From assembly GCA_022410635.1 (NCBI GenBank), contig JAJVDF010000453.1, forward strand, positions 282,116 to 346,115: DNA of 64,000 nucleotides. The letters run 5' to 3'. A program made the position numbers and the translations under genes. Shown piece after piece: positions 21,800 through 34,324 of the stretch. The DNA comes from Tretioscincus oriximinensis. Its lineage: Eukaryota > Chordata > Lepidosauria > Squamata > Gymnophthalmidae. Under the pieces are notes generated by a model. That model saw only the letters and a list, made by a program, of their open reading frames with translations. It did no database searches and was not told the origin of the DNA. Position 1 is the first letter of the stretch, and every line of letters begins with the position of its first letter.

Positions 21800-22070
21800 T
21801 TTTCTGACCAGAGCTGAGTAGTCAAGCCAGCACAAGGTATAACAAAGTGGTTGGACACCAGAAAAGGAGTTTGACAAGGCTGTCACTTCTGCTCAATATT
21901 TATATGGAAATAATAATGTGTATTGCTGCTGATGGTTTCCATAGTGGTATTAGCATTGGCAGAAGGAGATGTACGGTAATCTCAAGGATGTTGATGACAT
22001 CCTTATTGCTGAGTCTGTGGTTTCCTGCATTTGAAAGCAAGAGCCTGATAGCAGGGCTGAGAATGACAGT
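21800..22070 (+). mobile_element. RTE/BovB-like LINE reverse-transcriptase fragment, decayed
   Basis: In broken frames this reads G-QGC-fragment, LLLNIYMEIIM, A-DG-HSGISIGRRR, followed by sequence equivalent to LRYADDxILIAES (ATGACATCCTTATTGCTGAG near 21986). That order of motifs is typical of RTE-clade (BovB and relatives) reverse transcriptase domain 4-5. Stops and frameshifts show it is dead. Confidence 0.65.
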
Positions 22071-22079
22071 TGGAAACAG

Positions 22080-23110
22080 GCATATTTCAATAGCATTATC
22101 AGATAAAAATGAACAAGTAGGCATGCAAGGACCCTGGGCTACTAAGACTGCATGGTAAATAGAAATGCACCATTTCTTTTTTGCTTAAGGTCTACCACTA
22201 ATGATTTTTTTAAACGTTCATAATTGCACTCCCAACACATAACCTTGTAAAGATTACTACATTTCAGGTCTTTTAAAGAAATTCATTTTTGTGGAGTCTG
22301 CATTGTGAGAGATAAAATGTTGAATGAAACCAGAATTTTAANAAAAGTTTCATTTTGAAATGACTATTTAACTTCCATATAAAGTGAATACATTTTCCTA
22401 TCTCCATTCTCATAACCATATAACAATTTCAGTACTTTCCACACTTAGCGGTAATTCAGTACAGAGCAAACATTATGATGTGGACTAGAACTATCACATG
22501 CCTGCAAGACCATTCTTTTGTATTTGATGGAACAATTGGATTGGACTGATTTAAGCAGTCCCAAATGGCTGCCTAGATCTGGATCACAGTAGTCCTCTGG
22601 AAAAAGATCTACTATTGTTTACTCAAGATTAAACTGTTCCAAAAGAGTGTGAACTTCCATGATCTGATTTAATAAAGGGACCTGCTTCAGTTCCTGGCTG
22701 TTGAAGCTTTTGAAATGGTGCAGAATGGTGCAAAGACTATTCTGGGACAACTGTACCATTCCATCTTGAAACTATTCCAGTAAAAACAATTTCAAATTGG
22801 TCCAGCCCTAACCCTAAATAAACAAACTGCAGATNGGTAATTTATTTATTGTAGATTTACCCATCTCCCAGACATGTGCTTTTGATGGAAAATGACAGGC
22901 ATATCTGGAATGCATAGGTCTCCAAAAATATGGGCTGAAGCATTCTGTCTTATTACAGAATGTTTGCAGGGATTGTGCTATAGCTTAATATTGGGTTGGG
23001 TCAAAAGAAAATTAGCCAGCCCATCATAGNTTTCAAACAAAACCTGTAAACCAGAATCCTCCCCCTGGGCTCACTCACGCTGGCTGCTACTGGATCTCCT
23101 GTATATTGAA
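22080..23110. other. Spacer, nothing recognised
   Basis: No clear repeat or gene. Repeated GAATGGTGCA near 22725 and isoenergetic AT-rich sequence only. Confidence 0.35.
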
Positions 23111-23114
23111 AATA

Positions 23115-23788
23115 ATCTTTTCTCTGTGACATTCTTCATTTAGGATTCCCTTCTTTAGAATAAACATATCTAATTCTCTTAACTTTTCCTCACAAGGCAT
23201 TGCTTCCAGGCCCTTGTCGTTTTTATTGACCTTCTCTGTCAAACCTGATCCAATTTCTCTGAACCTTGTTTAAATACAACAAGAACTCAATGCAGCAAGT
23301 CAAAGTGAATTCCAACACCTCTGAATACGATCATCTGGAAACAGTACTTCAGCTGATGCCACCAAGACTTTTACTTTGTGTCTTTGCTGCCACAATTTAC
23401 TGGACTTCTGATCAAGTAACAACTCCAAGATCTTTTTCACAAATACTTTCTCCAAGCCACATATCAACAAACCAATATCTATTTATATGTTCCACTTACT
23501 CAAGTGCCATATTTTACACTTGTCCTTGCAACATTTTACCCTGGGGATTTCTGATGGTAGAAGAGGTAGAAGAGAATGCTATGTTTGCAGGATTATTTTT
23601 AATATTCCAACAGTGTTGACAAAGTGTTTCATTTTGAACCCCAACACGGTATTGAAAAATCTAGCTTTACTGACACCTTTTTTAAAAAGTTGACATCCTT
23701 CTTTGAATTTCTTATCTGACCTGTTCATCCTTTCATCTTTCATTTGCTTTCTTTTTCTTTTCCAAATTATCACTAAAATGCTGTCNTG
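23115..23788 (-). mobile_element. CR1 LINE ORF2 region, antisense, decayed
   Basis: Antisense CR1 landmarks in order: TTCCTCACAAGGCATTGCTTCCAGGCCCTT, CTGATCCAATTTCTCTGAACCTT, CTCCAAGATCTTTTTCACAAA, then ATTTTACACTTGTCCTTGCA. These correspond to the end of the CR1 reverse-transcriptase ORF (the K-DLGV and MQ-NV-KC-VMH block read backwards). All reading frames are broken. Confidence 0.65.
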
Positions 23789-23791
23789 ACA

Positions 23792-23898
23792 TNTACTTTT
23801 AATCCGTCTTCATCATGAAGAAATGGATTAAACCAGGAAAAAAATTGNTTTACTAATTTGGACCAGTTCTTCAAGACTGAAGGCAGATTAAAAGTACA
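23792..23898. mobile_element. Palindromic MITE, family I copy 1
   Basis: TACTTTTAATCCGTCTTCA at the left pairs with TGAAGGCAGATTAAAAGTA at the right, arms about 45 bp with a short loop. It sits between two parts of an antisense CR1, suggesting insertion. Similar ends occur at 41408-41519. Confidence 0.55.
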
Positions 23899-24059
23899 CA
23901 TTGGAACTGCACCTGTCCAACCACACCAGATTCTTTTTCTGTTGGCACAGATCTTGAAAGGGCTGGAATCCAAGAAAGGAGGTGCTGGTAGAATACAGCT
24001 GCAAATATCACCTAGTTGCAGCTATGGGGGGGCATGTTGGCTACTACTCCAATGGACCA

Positions 24060-24395
24060 AAAATGGTTAACCTCCACCCATTTTCCTGGTTCTACTAGGG
24101 TGAAAATGTANTTCCTTTTTCTTCAGCAATTTCACATTTGAGTTTTTTAAGAAATGTTGAATGAACACTACTTGGCCCCAGAGATTTATTAATGTTCAGC
24201 TTATTAAAGATAGCAAGGACCTCCTCCCTTGTTATCTCTGAACAGTTTAATTCCTATGATGTCTCTCCTGAAAATACTATTTCCTTTGCTGGTATATATT
24301 CTCTTTCCTCTTCAGTGAAAACTGAGGGTGGGGGGGATAATTTAATCTCTTTGCAATTTCCATGTCCTCCTTTATTATCCCTATCTGTCAATTAT
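24060..24395 (-). mobile_element. CR1 LINE upstream ORF2 region, antisense
   Basis: Antisense landmarks: GGCCCCAGAGATTTATTAAT, AACAGTTTAATTCCTATGAT, TCTTCAGTGAAAACTGAGG, TTTGCAATTTCCATGTCCTC. This is the endonuclease-RT linker part of CR1 and lies beyond 23115-23788 in the expected order for one long antisense copy. Confidence 0.6.
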
Positions 24396-24414
24396 GTTCT
24401 TATGTTCTATGTCC

Positions 24415-24836
24415 ATAAGAACATAGAACATAAGAAGAGCCCTGCTGAATCGGGCCAGAGCACATCTAGTCCAGCATTCTGTCTCACACAGTGGCCCACC
24501 AACTCCACCTGGGCTGTCTGGAACAGAAAAAGGAAAAATCATCAATGGTTCTTGACTCCCTGCAAATAGCATTTCAGGAATACTACCTGTTGTTCCATCT
24601 CGGAGGCAGTATCAAGACCTCCATCCTACTAGCTGTTTATACCATTGGCTTCGATGAACTTGTCTAATCATGTTTTAAAGCTATTCAGGCTGCTAACTAC
24701 TACCACCTCTTCTGGAAGTAAATTCCATAGGCCGATGACTCTCTGGATGAAAAATACTTTCCTTTGTCTGGCCTCACTCTTCTGTCCCTCAGTTCCAAGG
24801 AATGCCCCCTGGGCCTAGTGTTCTCTTATGTTCTTA
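24415..24836 (-). mobile_element. CR1 LINE 3' region, antisense, best-preserved copy
   Basis: A near-complete 3' end of about 400 bp: AACATAAGAAGAGCCCTGCT, CTAGTCCAGCATTCTGTCTC, AGGCAGTATCAAGACCTCCA, TTGTCTAATCATGTTTTAAAG, AAATTCCATAGGCCGATGAC, AATACTTTCCTTTGTCTGGC. The 3' octamer tail (TTCTTATG units) is at the low-coordinate end. It abuts the older CR1 at 24395, so it may be a younger insertion. Confidence 0.85.
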
Positions 24837-25491
24837 TATTGTGGGCTTGATGGAAAGGAGAGACAATTTCTTGTATTTGATTACATCAAGCCATAGAAAA
24901 TGTGTGTAGAGAGTACATGATTTCATCTGACAATATACCCTACATAAACCATAGGCAAACAACACAAAATGCTGAATTGGTACAAATGTAAAATGTTTCA
25001 GCCCAAGGAGAAAAAGATGCAACCTAAAGAAGTGTCATAATGAGTTTAAAGTCAAGAGTAATGATGATGACCATAACAGCTTATTCTCTGTGCACGTGAC
25101 AACTGATTGAAGGACATACCAGCTATTTTCAGAAACTCAGATTTCAACCCTCTGTTGTTTCTTGTATTTCATGGTAGATAGATGGGGAAAAGTGGGGCAG
25201 TATTCATGAGGGAAATTATAGTCATCTTTGTTGCTGAAATGTTGNCATTGTGAAAGTGGGTTCAACATGAACTGGGAAACATTCTGAGTGTGCATGGATA
25301 CTTGATGATTCAATAACTAGGCAGAAACATACACATTCAATCACATTGCCTGCTACAATTATTCCATAACACGTAAATCCAAAATTAGTGATATGGAACT
25401 AGCAAGATAAATTCAGAGATAATTACTATCCAATGTGCTTTTCTGTAATCAGGAAACCAAATTATAGAACTACCTTAAATTAATCTGAAGT

Positions 25492-25735
25492 AAGAACATA
25501 AGTACATAATGGGAGCAGTGCTGTATTGGGCTGGAGCCCAACTAGTCCAGCATTCTGTTTCACACAGAGGCCCACCAATTGCACCTGGGCAGTCTGCAAC
25601 AGAAGAAGGCAAAATCTTCACCTGTTCTCAATGCCCTGCAAAAGGCATTTGAGGAATACTACCTGTTGCTCCATCTTGGAGGCACTATCAAGACATCCAT
25701 CCTAGTAGCTGTTTATATCCTAGTAGCTNTTTATA
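25492..25735 (-). mobile_element. CR1 LINE 3' region, antisense
   Basis: TAAGAACATAAGTACATAAT, AACTAGTCCAGCATTCTGTT, GAAGAAGGCAAAATCTTCAC, GGAGGCACTATCAAGACATC. It ends with a local duplication of ATCCTAGTAGCTGTTTAT (about 25696-25734). Confidence 0.8.
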
Positions 25736-25739
25736 AGGT

Positions 25740-28685
25740 ACAATGCTGACTTTATTTTAGCGCCTTAAACCAATATTATGTTTTTCAATATTTTGTACAC
25801 TGTTTANTGTAAGAAATTGCTTGAGATATTAGGACAGAGGGTAGGCAGGAAACATTCAAGAAAAATGCCCCGCAAGTAAGTTTCATTTAGTTCCCTTGAA
25901 TTAATACTTGTGAGCATAGTCTAAACAATATATGGAAACCTCTTTGATTTTTCAATTCTGCAACTAAGGTACAGAAGAACATATCACATAAGATTAAAAC
26001 TGTCATATTTTAAAGCCCCCATACTGCCTTTTTTATTAATCTAATGGCTAATTATGGAAACCAAATTCTGTTTTGATACATGATGTACATTTCAACATTC
26101 CTGAAGCAGAACAAAGTTGTAATAAGTTCAAACTTCATGTGGTACTTACATAGAATTGCCTCCATCTCAGTCGGGGTTTCAAGTTCCAAAGGGATAGCTT
26201 TCTTGTTCCTTTGCAGCTGGGATAGAGATTAAGGATTTGGATGATTCTGCATAGACCAGGCCAGGATGCTGCACCAGCAAATGTATTCAAAGCCTCCAGT
26301 TGGCACGTTAGAGCAGTCTAAGCTGTCCCAGGTGAAATCTTCTTTAGATAGTACCAGCATACAGAATGGAAGATTTTTCCTTTAAGACTTCAGGTGGACT
26401 TTTTTGTCTTGCAGGATGATCATCTGTTTTAATAATCTGAAGGGTTTAAGCTGCAGCTACATGAGCCTCTTTTAATGGTGGGATAGGGTGGAATGGATGC
26501 CATGCATGCTGTATATACTGTAAGCACACTTCTGAGAAATCATTTGCAAGGAAAAATTACTGCCAGAAATATGCTTTCCTTCACTGNACATATTGATGAA
26601 GGCAAGCAACAACAATAGTTCCCTTGAAAACAATATCAAACTCCAATAATGCCACTTGAGTTATCATATAATAAAAGTCCAAAAAGAGGATATGTGTCCA
26701 TGCCGAATNTTCTCAAACATCTCATCCAAATGTGGGAAGTTAGATGGAGTTTCACCAATCTATTTGAGAAGGGCCAGACGCGTTTCATGAGTACAAGAGA
26801 ATCCATGCAAATCAATGGCAAGTATATGGTTGTGGATCATTGTATTATTGAGTTCATATTTTATTTTGTCAGTTCATATGAATAAAAAAAATGTGAATTG
26901 TGATCCTGATTTTTCAAAGATCAGTTGAAAATTTGTATTTCCCCCCTCCAAAGTTATACATTTGCATTTTGTAAGTTTGGTTGTCTATTTATGATTGCAG
27001 TTTAAATTTGGAAAGGACTACTAATGGCTGAAAGTTGTAACTAGCTAACAGCTGCTCAGGGACCTATGGGCAATGAATTGGCAATTTCTGTTGAGTCCTT
27101 ATCAGATGAGGTAACAACAGAAATTGGCATCCTTNACAGTATTTTCAGCAGAAAGGCCAAGGCTGCAGCAAACATCTTGACAAATGACCACCTTGCTCCT
27201 TGGCCAGTCATCAAAGATGGAACCCAGCTTTTACTCTGGGATGCTAGACATCCAAAGTCTAAAACAAATTACATATAACAAGAAATGAGAAAACTTCAGC
27301 CTAAACATGCTTAATACCACATTCTTTGAAGGTTCAACATTCCCAAATGTATGTTTGATCATTATGGCATCTGCTTTTGGGTCCCCACCTTTTCCTAGAT
27401 ATATTTGTTGCCATAAACCTATGGTTTCAGAAGAACGTACTTTAGAAGGCTAATAATTATGGAATATCTGTGGTTCTCCGTGGTTTGTATATTTGGCTTG
27501 AATACAAGTATCTGTTGTGTAGAATCTTTTCAGATACAGTTAAACTTCTCTAAAATGAGATTAAGGAGATCTGTTGAGATACACAGTAATAAGCCACAGA
27601 CATCAAAATTTTGCTATCTTCGATTTGTTAACTGTCAAGATCTGCAGCCTTTATGTTGACTTACATAGCCTTAGATCCTGACAAAAGATGACATCCTATC
27701 AATGAAATTAGCCTTGTAACTTAAATACATGGGCAGGTTTTAGTGGGTACTATGCAATGAACTTCATCACGCACAGAGGGAGCTACACAGAATACCTCGC
27801 TGTGAGTGCAAAATTGCACAAATGTAGTTTAAAGAAAACCTTGATCCACTCGAGATAAAAAATAAACTGGACTAAAACAGAATATTGAAGCTGGAAGCAA
27901 TTGCTAGTAAGGATGAACCCAGCTGGAGTTCCCGATTCCTTTTGAAAGCTGATTCCTGAGATTTTTGAACATTTGCCACTTATCACTGCTGTTGTAGAGC
28001 TGTAAAGTCCCATCCACCATATCAAGGGGTCCTTTGTCATCATGTGAAACTCACAAAACAGAAGAAGAGACTCCTGACTGTGCTCATCTATATGGACCTT
28101 ACAGACTGTGATTCCCAAAAGGCATTTGAACCCATTTCTGTTGGTGTTCACAAACCTCATTCAATTAGTGAATGATTACAAAAAACAAATGTGAGTGTGC
28201 TTTAGGGGCTAGGCTCTAGTGCTAGAAAATTGGCCTTGAAATACTCAGTTCTCAGGTCTATAGTTTTCAATGCATTCTTGGGGTGCNCCTAAGGAAATTG
28301 CTTTTAAGAGCCCTTTGCTTCTTTATAATGGGGGTATTAGGAACAGGCCAAGGATGGATGACATAATGGGTTGCAATGCACTTTTGATCACCAAAAATGC
28401 CTTTATAGCAGGAATAAAAAATACGATACTATAAACTACTCCAAATGTCAGTATCTTTCCCTATTTTAAAAATAATATAATTGACTTTTAATCCTTGCAT
28501 GTGATCAACATAATACTGGAATTGCAGTAAACCTTTTGCAGATCATAATTATTTTTGTCAGAATTCTTTGCCTTCCTTCTAATCATTCTTTTTCATCTCT
28601 ATCTTGTTAATCACTTTCCCCATCCCAGTCCCTTNTGTCCCTTTTTTTCTCCATGGAGTGGGTTGCTTTTTTTTAGTACATATTA
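25740..28685. other. Spacer, no recognised gene
   Basis: Nearly 3 kb without clear repeats. The open frames at 26649-26885, 27066-27278 and 27783-28160 (minus) have no domain and no convincing splice signals. Part of it could be conserved, but nothing stands out. Confidence 0.35.
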
Positions 28686-28689
28686 ATAT

Positions 28690-29030
28690 GCATCACGAAC
28701 ATTAATGAACAACTCCAAAAGCGAGGGAAGAAGAAGAAGAGACGAGTAGTGGGGGAACAGCTCAGCATTGCTGTCAGTTTTTAACTAATTCCCGAAGACA
28801 GCCCTGAATTCCATGGTGTTGGTTACAGCTGTGAAATCACGATAAGCTAAGGCCCTGCTGTGTTCTCTACCTTTTCATCAGTTGGTGCATGGCCTGAATG
28901 TTGAACAGTCACACCACATTGACAAAGCCTACAGTCTCGTCATAGCCTTGAAAATAAAACCTCAGAGAGCAATTTCTCTATTTGGGGAATAGGCTTTGTC
29001 GTTCTGTAAATCTGTACTCAAACCAACTGA
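28690..29030. promoter_or_regulatory. Repeat-free block, candidate conserved non-coding element
   Basis: TACATATTAATATGCATCACG near 28676 begins a stretch without repeats that retains CpGs (AAAGCGAGG, GACGAGTAG, CACGATAAGC, CTCGTCATAG). Homeodomain- and POU-type cores are present. This is inference from texture. Confidence 0.3.
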
Positions 29031-29543
29031 GTTCAATGAGTTATTTTCAAGGAAAGAAAAAGTTTGCATAGAGTTCTCCTTTTAATGTTATTCTTATTTT
29101 TAACTTGCCATGCCAGTATGTTCAGACATCATAACAATGGGAGATGTGTCAATTGATAAACTGATTTCTTTCTTTCTTCATTGTATTTCATTCTTATATC
29201 TCCCAGATATTCAAGGGTGGATCACAAACATTAAAAAAAACAGTTTGATAAACAGAATAAAACATGATAGAACTCCATTCTGAAGTCATGACATGTCCTA
29301 AACTGAAAAATAAAAACAACATTAAGCCATAAATGTTCCTGGCGATTCCTGGGTATAGGCCAATTAGCATTTCAATTCAAAATAGAAAGGGACTCTAGTA
29401 AGGGCATAGGTGTGACAAGGTGCACATTAATGGGCTGTTTCTGGGCTGGAGCACATGCTTTGATTCAAGAAAGCTATCCTTGGGAATAACATGCATTTGT
29501 GATGGTTTTCTGAGCAAACTCTGACTATGCAAACTTTACATAG

Positions 29544-29635
29544 TGAAGCCATTTCCCATTTGAATTAAATGAATGTTCAGAGCCCAGAAACCCACAGCTT
29601 TCATGCCTGTTTTTCCCCTAATGGGAATGCTTTAA
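29544..29635. repeat. Family J short repeat, copy 1
   Basis: CATTTCCCATTTGAATTAAATG, then TTTTTCCCCTAATGGGAATGC. It shares both blocks and their spacing with 54969-55071. Confidence 0.4.
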
Positions 29636-30079
29636 AATATTTATGTATATCTTCACTTTCTATTTNATCCTTCTATGTATTTCTGTAAGCAGCTGGATAT
29701 GGAATAAACAAAAAAACCAAACAAGCTCATGAAAATGAATCATTTAATACGTTTTCATTGTAAAGAAATGAAATGTTGCATTTTAATAACTTTAAGNCTT
29801 GTGACTGGATATTGTATTTAAATAGCTGTGTTCAAACTGAAGCCAAACAAGGCAAAGGTGATGCTGGATAAAAGGAGANTGTATTTTTTAATTTCAGAAC
29901 ATGCAGAGCCTGGAAGGCCTTCTAGATCTTCTAAACTGCTGAACAAGCAAATAGAAGCCAGGTTTGCATTTATCATGCATTTTAGGTGCAAAGTATAGTG
30001 GCTGCACAGCAATCATCTCCTATTAATTAATCCTGTTTTCCTTTAGANCTGATGGGGGTCACAGCCCCAGTGAGACTTG

Positions 30080-30200
30080 AAGGTCTAGGTAATGCCTCCA
30101 GATTGGAGAGACAGGAATGATGCTTCTAAAGGCCATTTGCAGGAAATTGAGAATCCTGTTAGTCTCAAAGTGCTACTAAACCCTTTGTTGGACTTCTCTT
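30080..30200 (+). repeat. CR1 scrap joined to a family F fragment
   Basis: CCTCCAGATTGGAGAGACAGG and AAAGGCCATTTGCAGGAAAT match CR1 copies at 44 and 46 kb. At about 30158 it switches to TTAGTCTCAAAGTGCTACTA, part of family F. Confidence 0.55.
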
Positions 30201-30589
30201 ATGTGTGTTTATGTTTATGTGTTCATGCATCAGTACTGATAATAAATAACTCTGATTTTGCCTTGATGAGATGAACATCAACTTCAATTTAGATTTGGTA
30301 GTTTCATCACAAGTNGCTCTGCCTTTATCAAGTTTATGCTGTAAAATTTGTGAAAACTTTGCAACTTTGTAAACTCTAGATACTAGAATGCATCAACATG
30401 TTTGCAAAATGAAATCAACAGAACAAATATCACCATCATCACGACCATCATCACTTCATCATCACCCCTACAAACTGCTGCTGTTGAGAACAACCTGAAC
30501 TGGGCAGCTTCACGAAATGTAAGTTTTGAGACTATAAACTTTGTTCTAGTCAGCAAAAAGTGCTTGTTGCTGACATTTAATTGAGTTCA

Positions 30590-30960
30590 GTTTATCTATT
30601 AATATTACACGCGCCTCTGCCAGCCTGTATTCTAAATGTCTACTTTGCCTTCAGTTTTGCCGAATAAGCAATTTAGATTCCGTCCATTGTGTTCAATGTC
30701 GCAGCGTTTGCAGTAGTATTTCAGAGCATTGATTAGTTTGTGCTATGCTAATTTTTAGCACAAAGGGAGAATTGATTTACTTCAAGCTTGGCCTGTCTTA
30801 GCACTGAAGTGGAAATAAGTCCATCGGAAATATGGAAAATGAGCAGTCACATTAACAGCTGGATAAATGACTTGACATTTGTGGGGTCCAAAGTATTCGA
30901 TGGATAAAAAGGATTTTCCAATTAAAATAAAACATCAACCCTCCCATTACTTAGGTACAT
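30590..30960. promoter_or_regulatory. Repeat-free block, candidate conserved non-coding element
   Basis: TCTATTAATATTACACGCGC, TGCTATGCTAATTTTTAGCA and CTTGACATTTGTGGGGTCC occur in sequence with no repeats and several retained CpGs (GTTTTGCCG, CAATGTCGCAGCG, CATCGG, TTCGATGG). Conservation is untested. Confidence 0.35.
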
Positions 30961-31270
30961 TTTAAAATAATGGAAACCAGCCTTCCATAGTATGTGTGCG
31001 GTTATACTGATATACAGATTTCTATGTGTGAATCTGCTCTGATAGTTCAGGTAACTGCAGGTAAAATAGGCATTGTTTTCTGCTTAACTCAGTCACCGCT
31101 TTTTGAAGTCTTAACTTCCACTTGATGCCCCAATAGCTTTGTGATTAAGCTGCCATCTGTAGAAACAGGTTCTCTTATTACACAGGTACATAACAGAAAG
31201 GAATTGCAACCTACTGCACTGAACTGCTAGAATTTCATCTCCAAAACCACAAATAACGAGTAGCAGTAAA

Positions 31271-31352
31271 TATACTGCTCAAAATAATTAAGGGAACACT
31301 TAGTACTACACTGTGATGTTAACGTGTTCCCTTAATTGTTTTGAGCAGTATA
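31271..31352. mobile_element. 82-bp Tc1-type hairpin MITE
   Basis: TATACTGCTCAAAATAATTA at the left pairs with its inverted copy at the right; 28 of 29 arm bases match (31271-31299 with 31324-31352). The arm AC-CTGCTCAAAA-AA--AAGGGAACA is the terminal repeat of the Tc1 copy at 51160-52240, so the MITE is probably mobilised by that family. It lies in a TA-rich site, as Tc1 targets require. Confidence 0.9.
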
Positions 31353-31359
31353 TTATCAG

Positions 31360-32824
31360 CAGGTCTNCCTGTAGGTGAAAAACATTTATCACAAATAAGC
31401 ATGAATGGGTTCATATGGAAATGTCTTCCATCAGCAAAGCTAGCTTTATCTGAAGTCTTGTGACACTGAACCAGATTTGCTAGNATGATCAAAAGGTGTT
31501 GTTCCAGGCACCATGCCTACTCAGATCATAGGCACAAGATTGGGTACCAACAAGTACTATTGTGCACATTCCTGCTTTGAAGGTAGGATGGCTTGCAAAA
31601 GTGGAGTCACTCTAGATTGCCCATGTGCTTGCTTTTGGTGCAAATTGAGCCCTACTGGTGGTGATGTCTACATTTCACTTGAACACTTCTGGTTGTTATT
31701 AGAGCAGCTGGAACACTGCACTGTATCACTGAACATATTCAGACTTATTTTTCTTTTCTCATCCACCCAGCCATCCTTATGGTGCTCGTCTATCACACAT
31801 GGTTGCTTGATGAGTAGACAGAGGATTTTACATTAAGGATAATTTGGCACCAAATCCACGTGTAACCACAACCAGGAATTTGTATCAAGCTAGTTTGGAT
31901 AATTATTTCATGCAGACTGCAGTCTAGTGCATTCTTTGANCATGCAGAAATGGGCTACTACTTCCCTCAGTAATCAGGCTGGGCTGGGACAGATTAAATG
32001 CTATCCAATTTTGAAAGCCAGGAACAATATTTCCAGCCTCCATTGTTGCTGACAAGGATTGTCCAACTTCTAACTTTCTGGTGCCTGGCAAAATGGTAAT
32101 AGGCATCTTGGGTTGTCACATACCAAGTTTCCTTGTCCAGTATTCCAGCTGGAATATTGCATTGAGCATTTACAAGTAGTACACACCCAGAACACATTTT
32201 ATTACCAATTTTACATCCAATGTCTCGACTAGTCTGAATCAAAAAGTCTAGTGAGAGGCATGACCTCCTTGTAGATCATTCCATAGTGTGGACAGGGTAT
32301 CCNAGATGATGATTTGAGTCAATCTACTAGTCCAATATGGACACAAATTTGGATTGTAGTAGCCTAGTGCTCTTAACCACAATGCCATTAAAGGACGCAA
32401 ATTCTNAAAAAGACTCCTATAAAATCTGCAATTATGGATGTCCTCTTACAAACCCCCTCAGGCCACGGTCTAAGCTATCTGTGACTCTCTTGTCTAAGAG
32501 CTAGCAGTCATATGAATTTGTCTTTCATCTGTAATTTTAATACATAAACTAGTATTCAGCTCTTTAAACCCTCTCTTCCACTAATTGTACTTCTTGCAAA
32601 AGTAACATACCACCTGTGTTCTAGAAAACCCAGTAAAAATGCCTGCTAATTTTCTATTTGTTGGGGAGACTGCAAGAAAGTACAGTATGTGTAGATTTGT
32701 AAACCAAGGGGAGCTCAATTGCATGTAGGTCTGGGGAAATTATGCAGCCATTCTTAAAAGAGTTCATTGGATTACATTTAGAATAGAGCTCAATTTAAGT
32801 CACCTTATTACAAAAGGATATTCC
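31360..32824. other. Spacer, nothing recognised
   Basis: Unique-looking sequence. The 107-codon Cys-containing frame at 31513-31836 and minus-strand frames near 32000 lack recognisable domains. Confidence 0.35.
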
Positions 32825-33085
32825 AGGAATAGAGGCAGCAGAACGGATGGTAACAAGATGCACTCGGGGATTTGAAGCTCTTAGTTATTCAGCAAGGTAT
32901 CCTTCAGCAAACGAGAGATTAAGAGGGAACCTCATTAAAGTATAGAAAATTCCAAGGGGAATAGTGAGGATAATTGTTTCAAGGCAATTTGAGATAGTGT
33001 CAAATGCAAGAACAAGGGGGCACCAACTTTTGATATCGAACTTCAAGCAGACAGTTTTTAAATAGACAGCAAATTAGCTACTACA
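32825..33085 (+). mobile_element. Probable CR1 ORF2 3' fragment, very decayed
   Basis: AACGAGAGATTAAGAGGGAAC, AAAGTATAGAAAATT, GCAAGAACAAGGGGGCACCAA and AACTTCAAGCAGACAG follow the CR1 order just upstream of the 3' UTR (equivalent to ERLKR--LIKVYKI and NKGHQ). Divergence is high. Confidence 0.45.
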
Positions 33086-34320
33086 ACAGACAATAAAAAA
33101 TATCCAGACCAAATAGCCAGTGTGAGTTTTTATGTATTTATTTTTTNAAAAAGAAAATTTCTCAGACATTTTTTCCTGCTGAACAGATCAAAGTATTTAT
33201 TGTCTCATATTCTTTCTTTCTTCATTGACTTGATAACCTGAAGATTTTTGGGTCCATATCAGCCCAAGTTTAGATGGATAGAAAAGTAGAGTATCGGGCT
33301 AGGGATTACCAAGCCATTGCAACAGGACATACAGGCATTACCATTTTGAAAATAGGTGGTGCCACTGCAATAGGGAAGGTATGAAAAAAAAGCCATCATG
33401 ACAATCAACATTTGAAAACCAACTTCCTATTAGGACATCTAATATGGTACCTTCCAAAATATTCTTTAGTTCTCATGATTCTTCACATTAGTCCATTCTG
33501 ATAGGGGATGATTAAAAATGGCATTTCAGTACTGGCCAGACTATTTGGAGTCTGGAAAATCACAGGACCTGTTAACACCTTCCTGCTTGGAGCTGGTCCG
33601 TGCCAGCAAGTTCCCCAACCTTGAAATCTGCAAGCCCAAGATCCACTCAGAAATGGCCAAAGAGTTACTAGGTTCAGGAATGGATCTGAGCTTCTTATCT
33701 ATCCATCTTCTATCTATGAAGGAGGTCGTTAAATGGGCCAAGTGGACACTGTGCACACAAATGACAATCCTATCCATATCTAACACAATCCTCTAAGAGT
33801 CTCTTGCTCTCTCCTGCTTTTTTCTCTGCCCAATGATCCGTAGGTGTGGATTCTCAGATANCATCCTGCAGACTTCCTTCTTATTTGGGGGAGGACATGA
33901 ATATGATTCCCTTACTCATTGTTAAGGTAATAAATACTTAAGACTAGATTTTTCCTGTCTAAATTTATTTCCCAATGAATAATTAGTTAAATAAACAAGT
34001 TCTAATTATCCAGTTGGGACAGACCAACAAACGTACACAAAATTTCAACAGACAACAAATTTTATTCCATGTATGCACTCTCATGTGTTGTGGAATATCA
34101 TTTCTGTCAGAAATAGAAGTTTGGGTTAATCTGATGCTGTGATTTGATGAAGCATGGCTTTCCTTAGGTCCTGAAGGCAGCTTGTCTTGACAGAGGATAG
34201 TTCGGTGCTAGAATTCCCAATATCACTGTGGCTATGAAGCATCAATATAAAAAGAAGTAGTCACTTCCTGTATAGCAGTAGACTGATAATTTACAATTCC
34301 ATTCTTTATTTAAGTTGACA
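33086..34320. other. Spacer, nothing recognised
   Basis: No clear repeat. The two overlapping frames at 33518-33796 (plus) and 33541-33786 (minus) have no domain match I can name. Confidence 0.35.
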
Positions 34321-34324
34321 ACAT

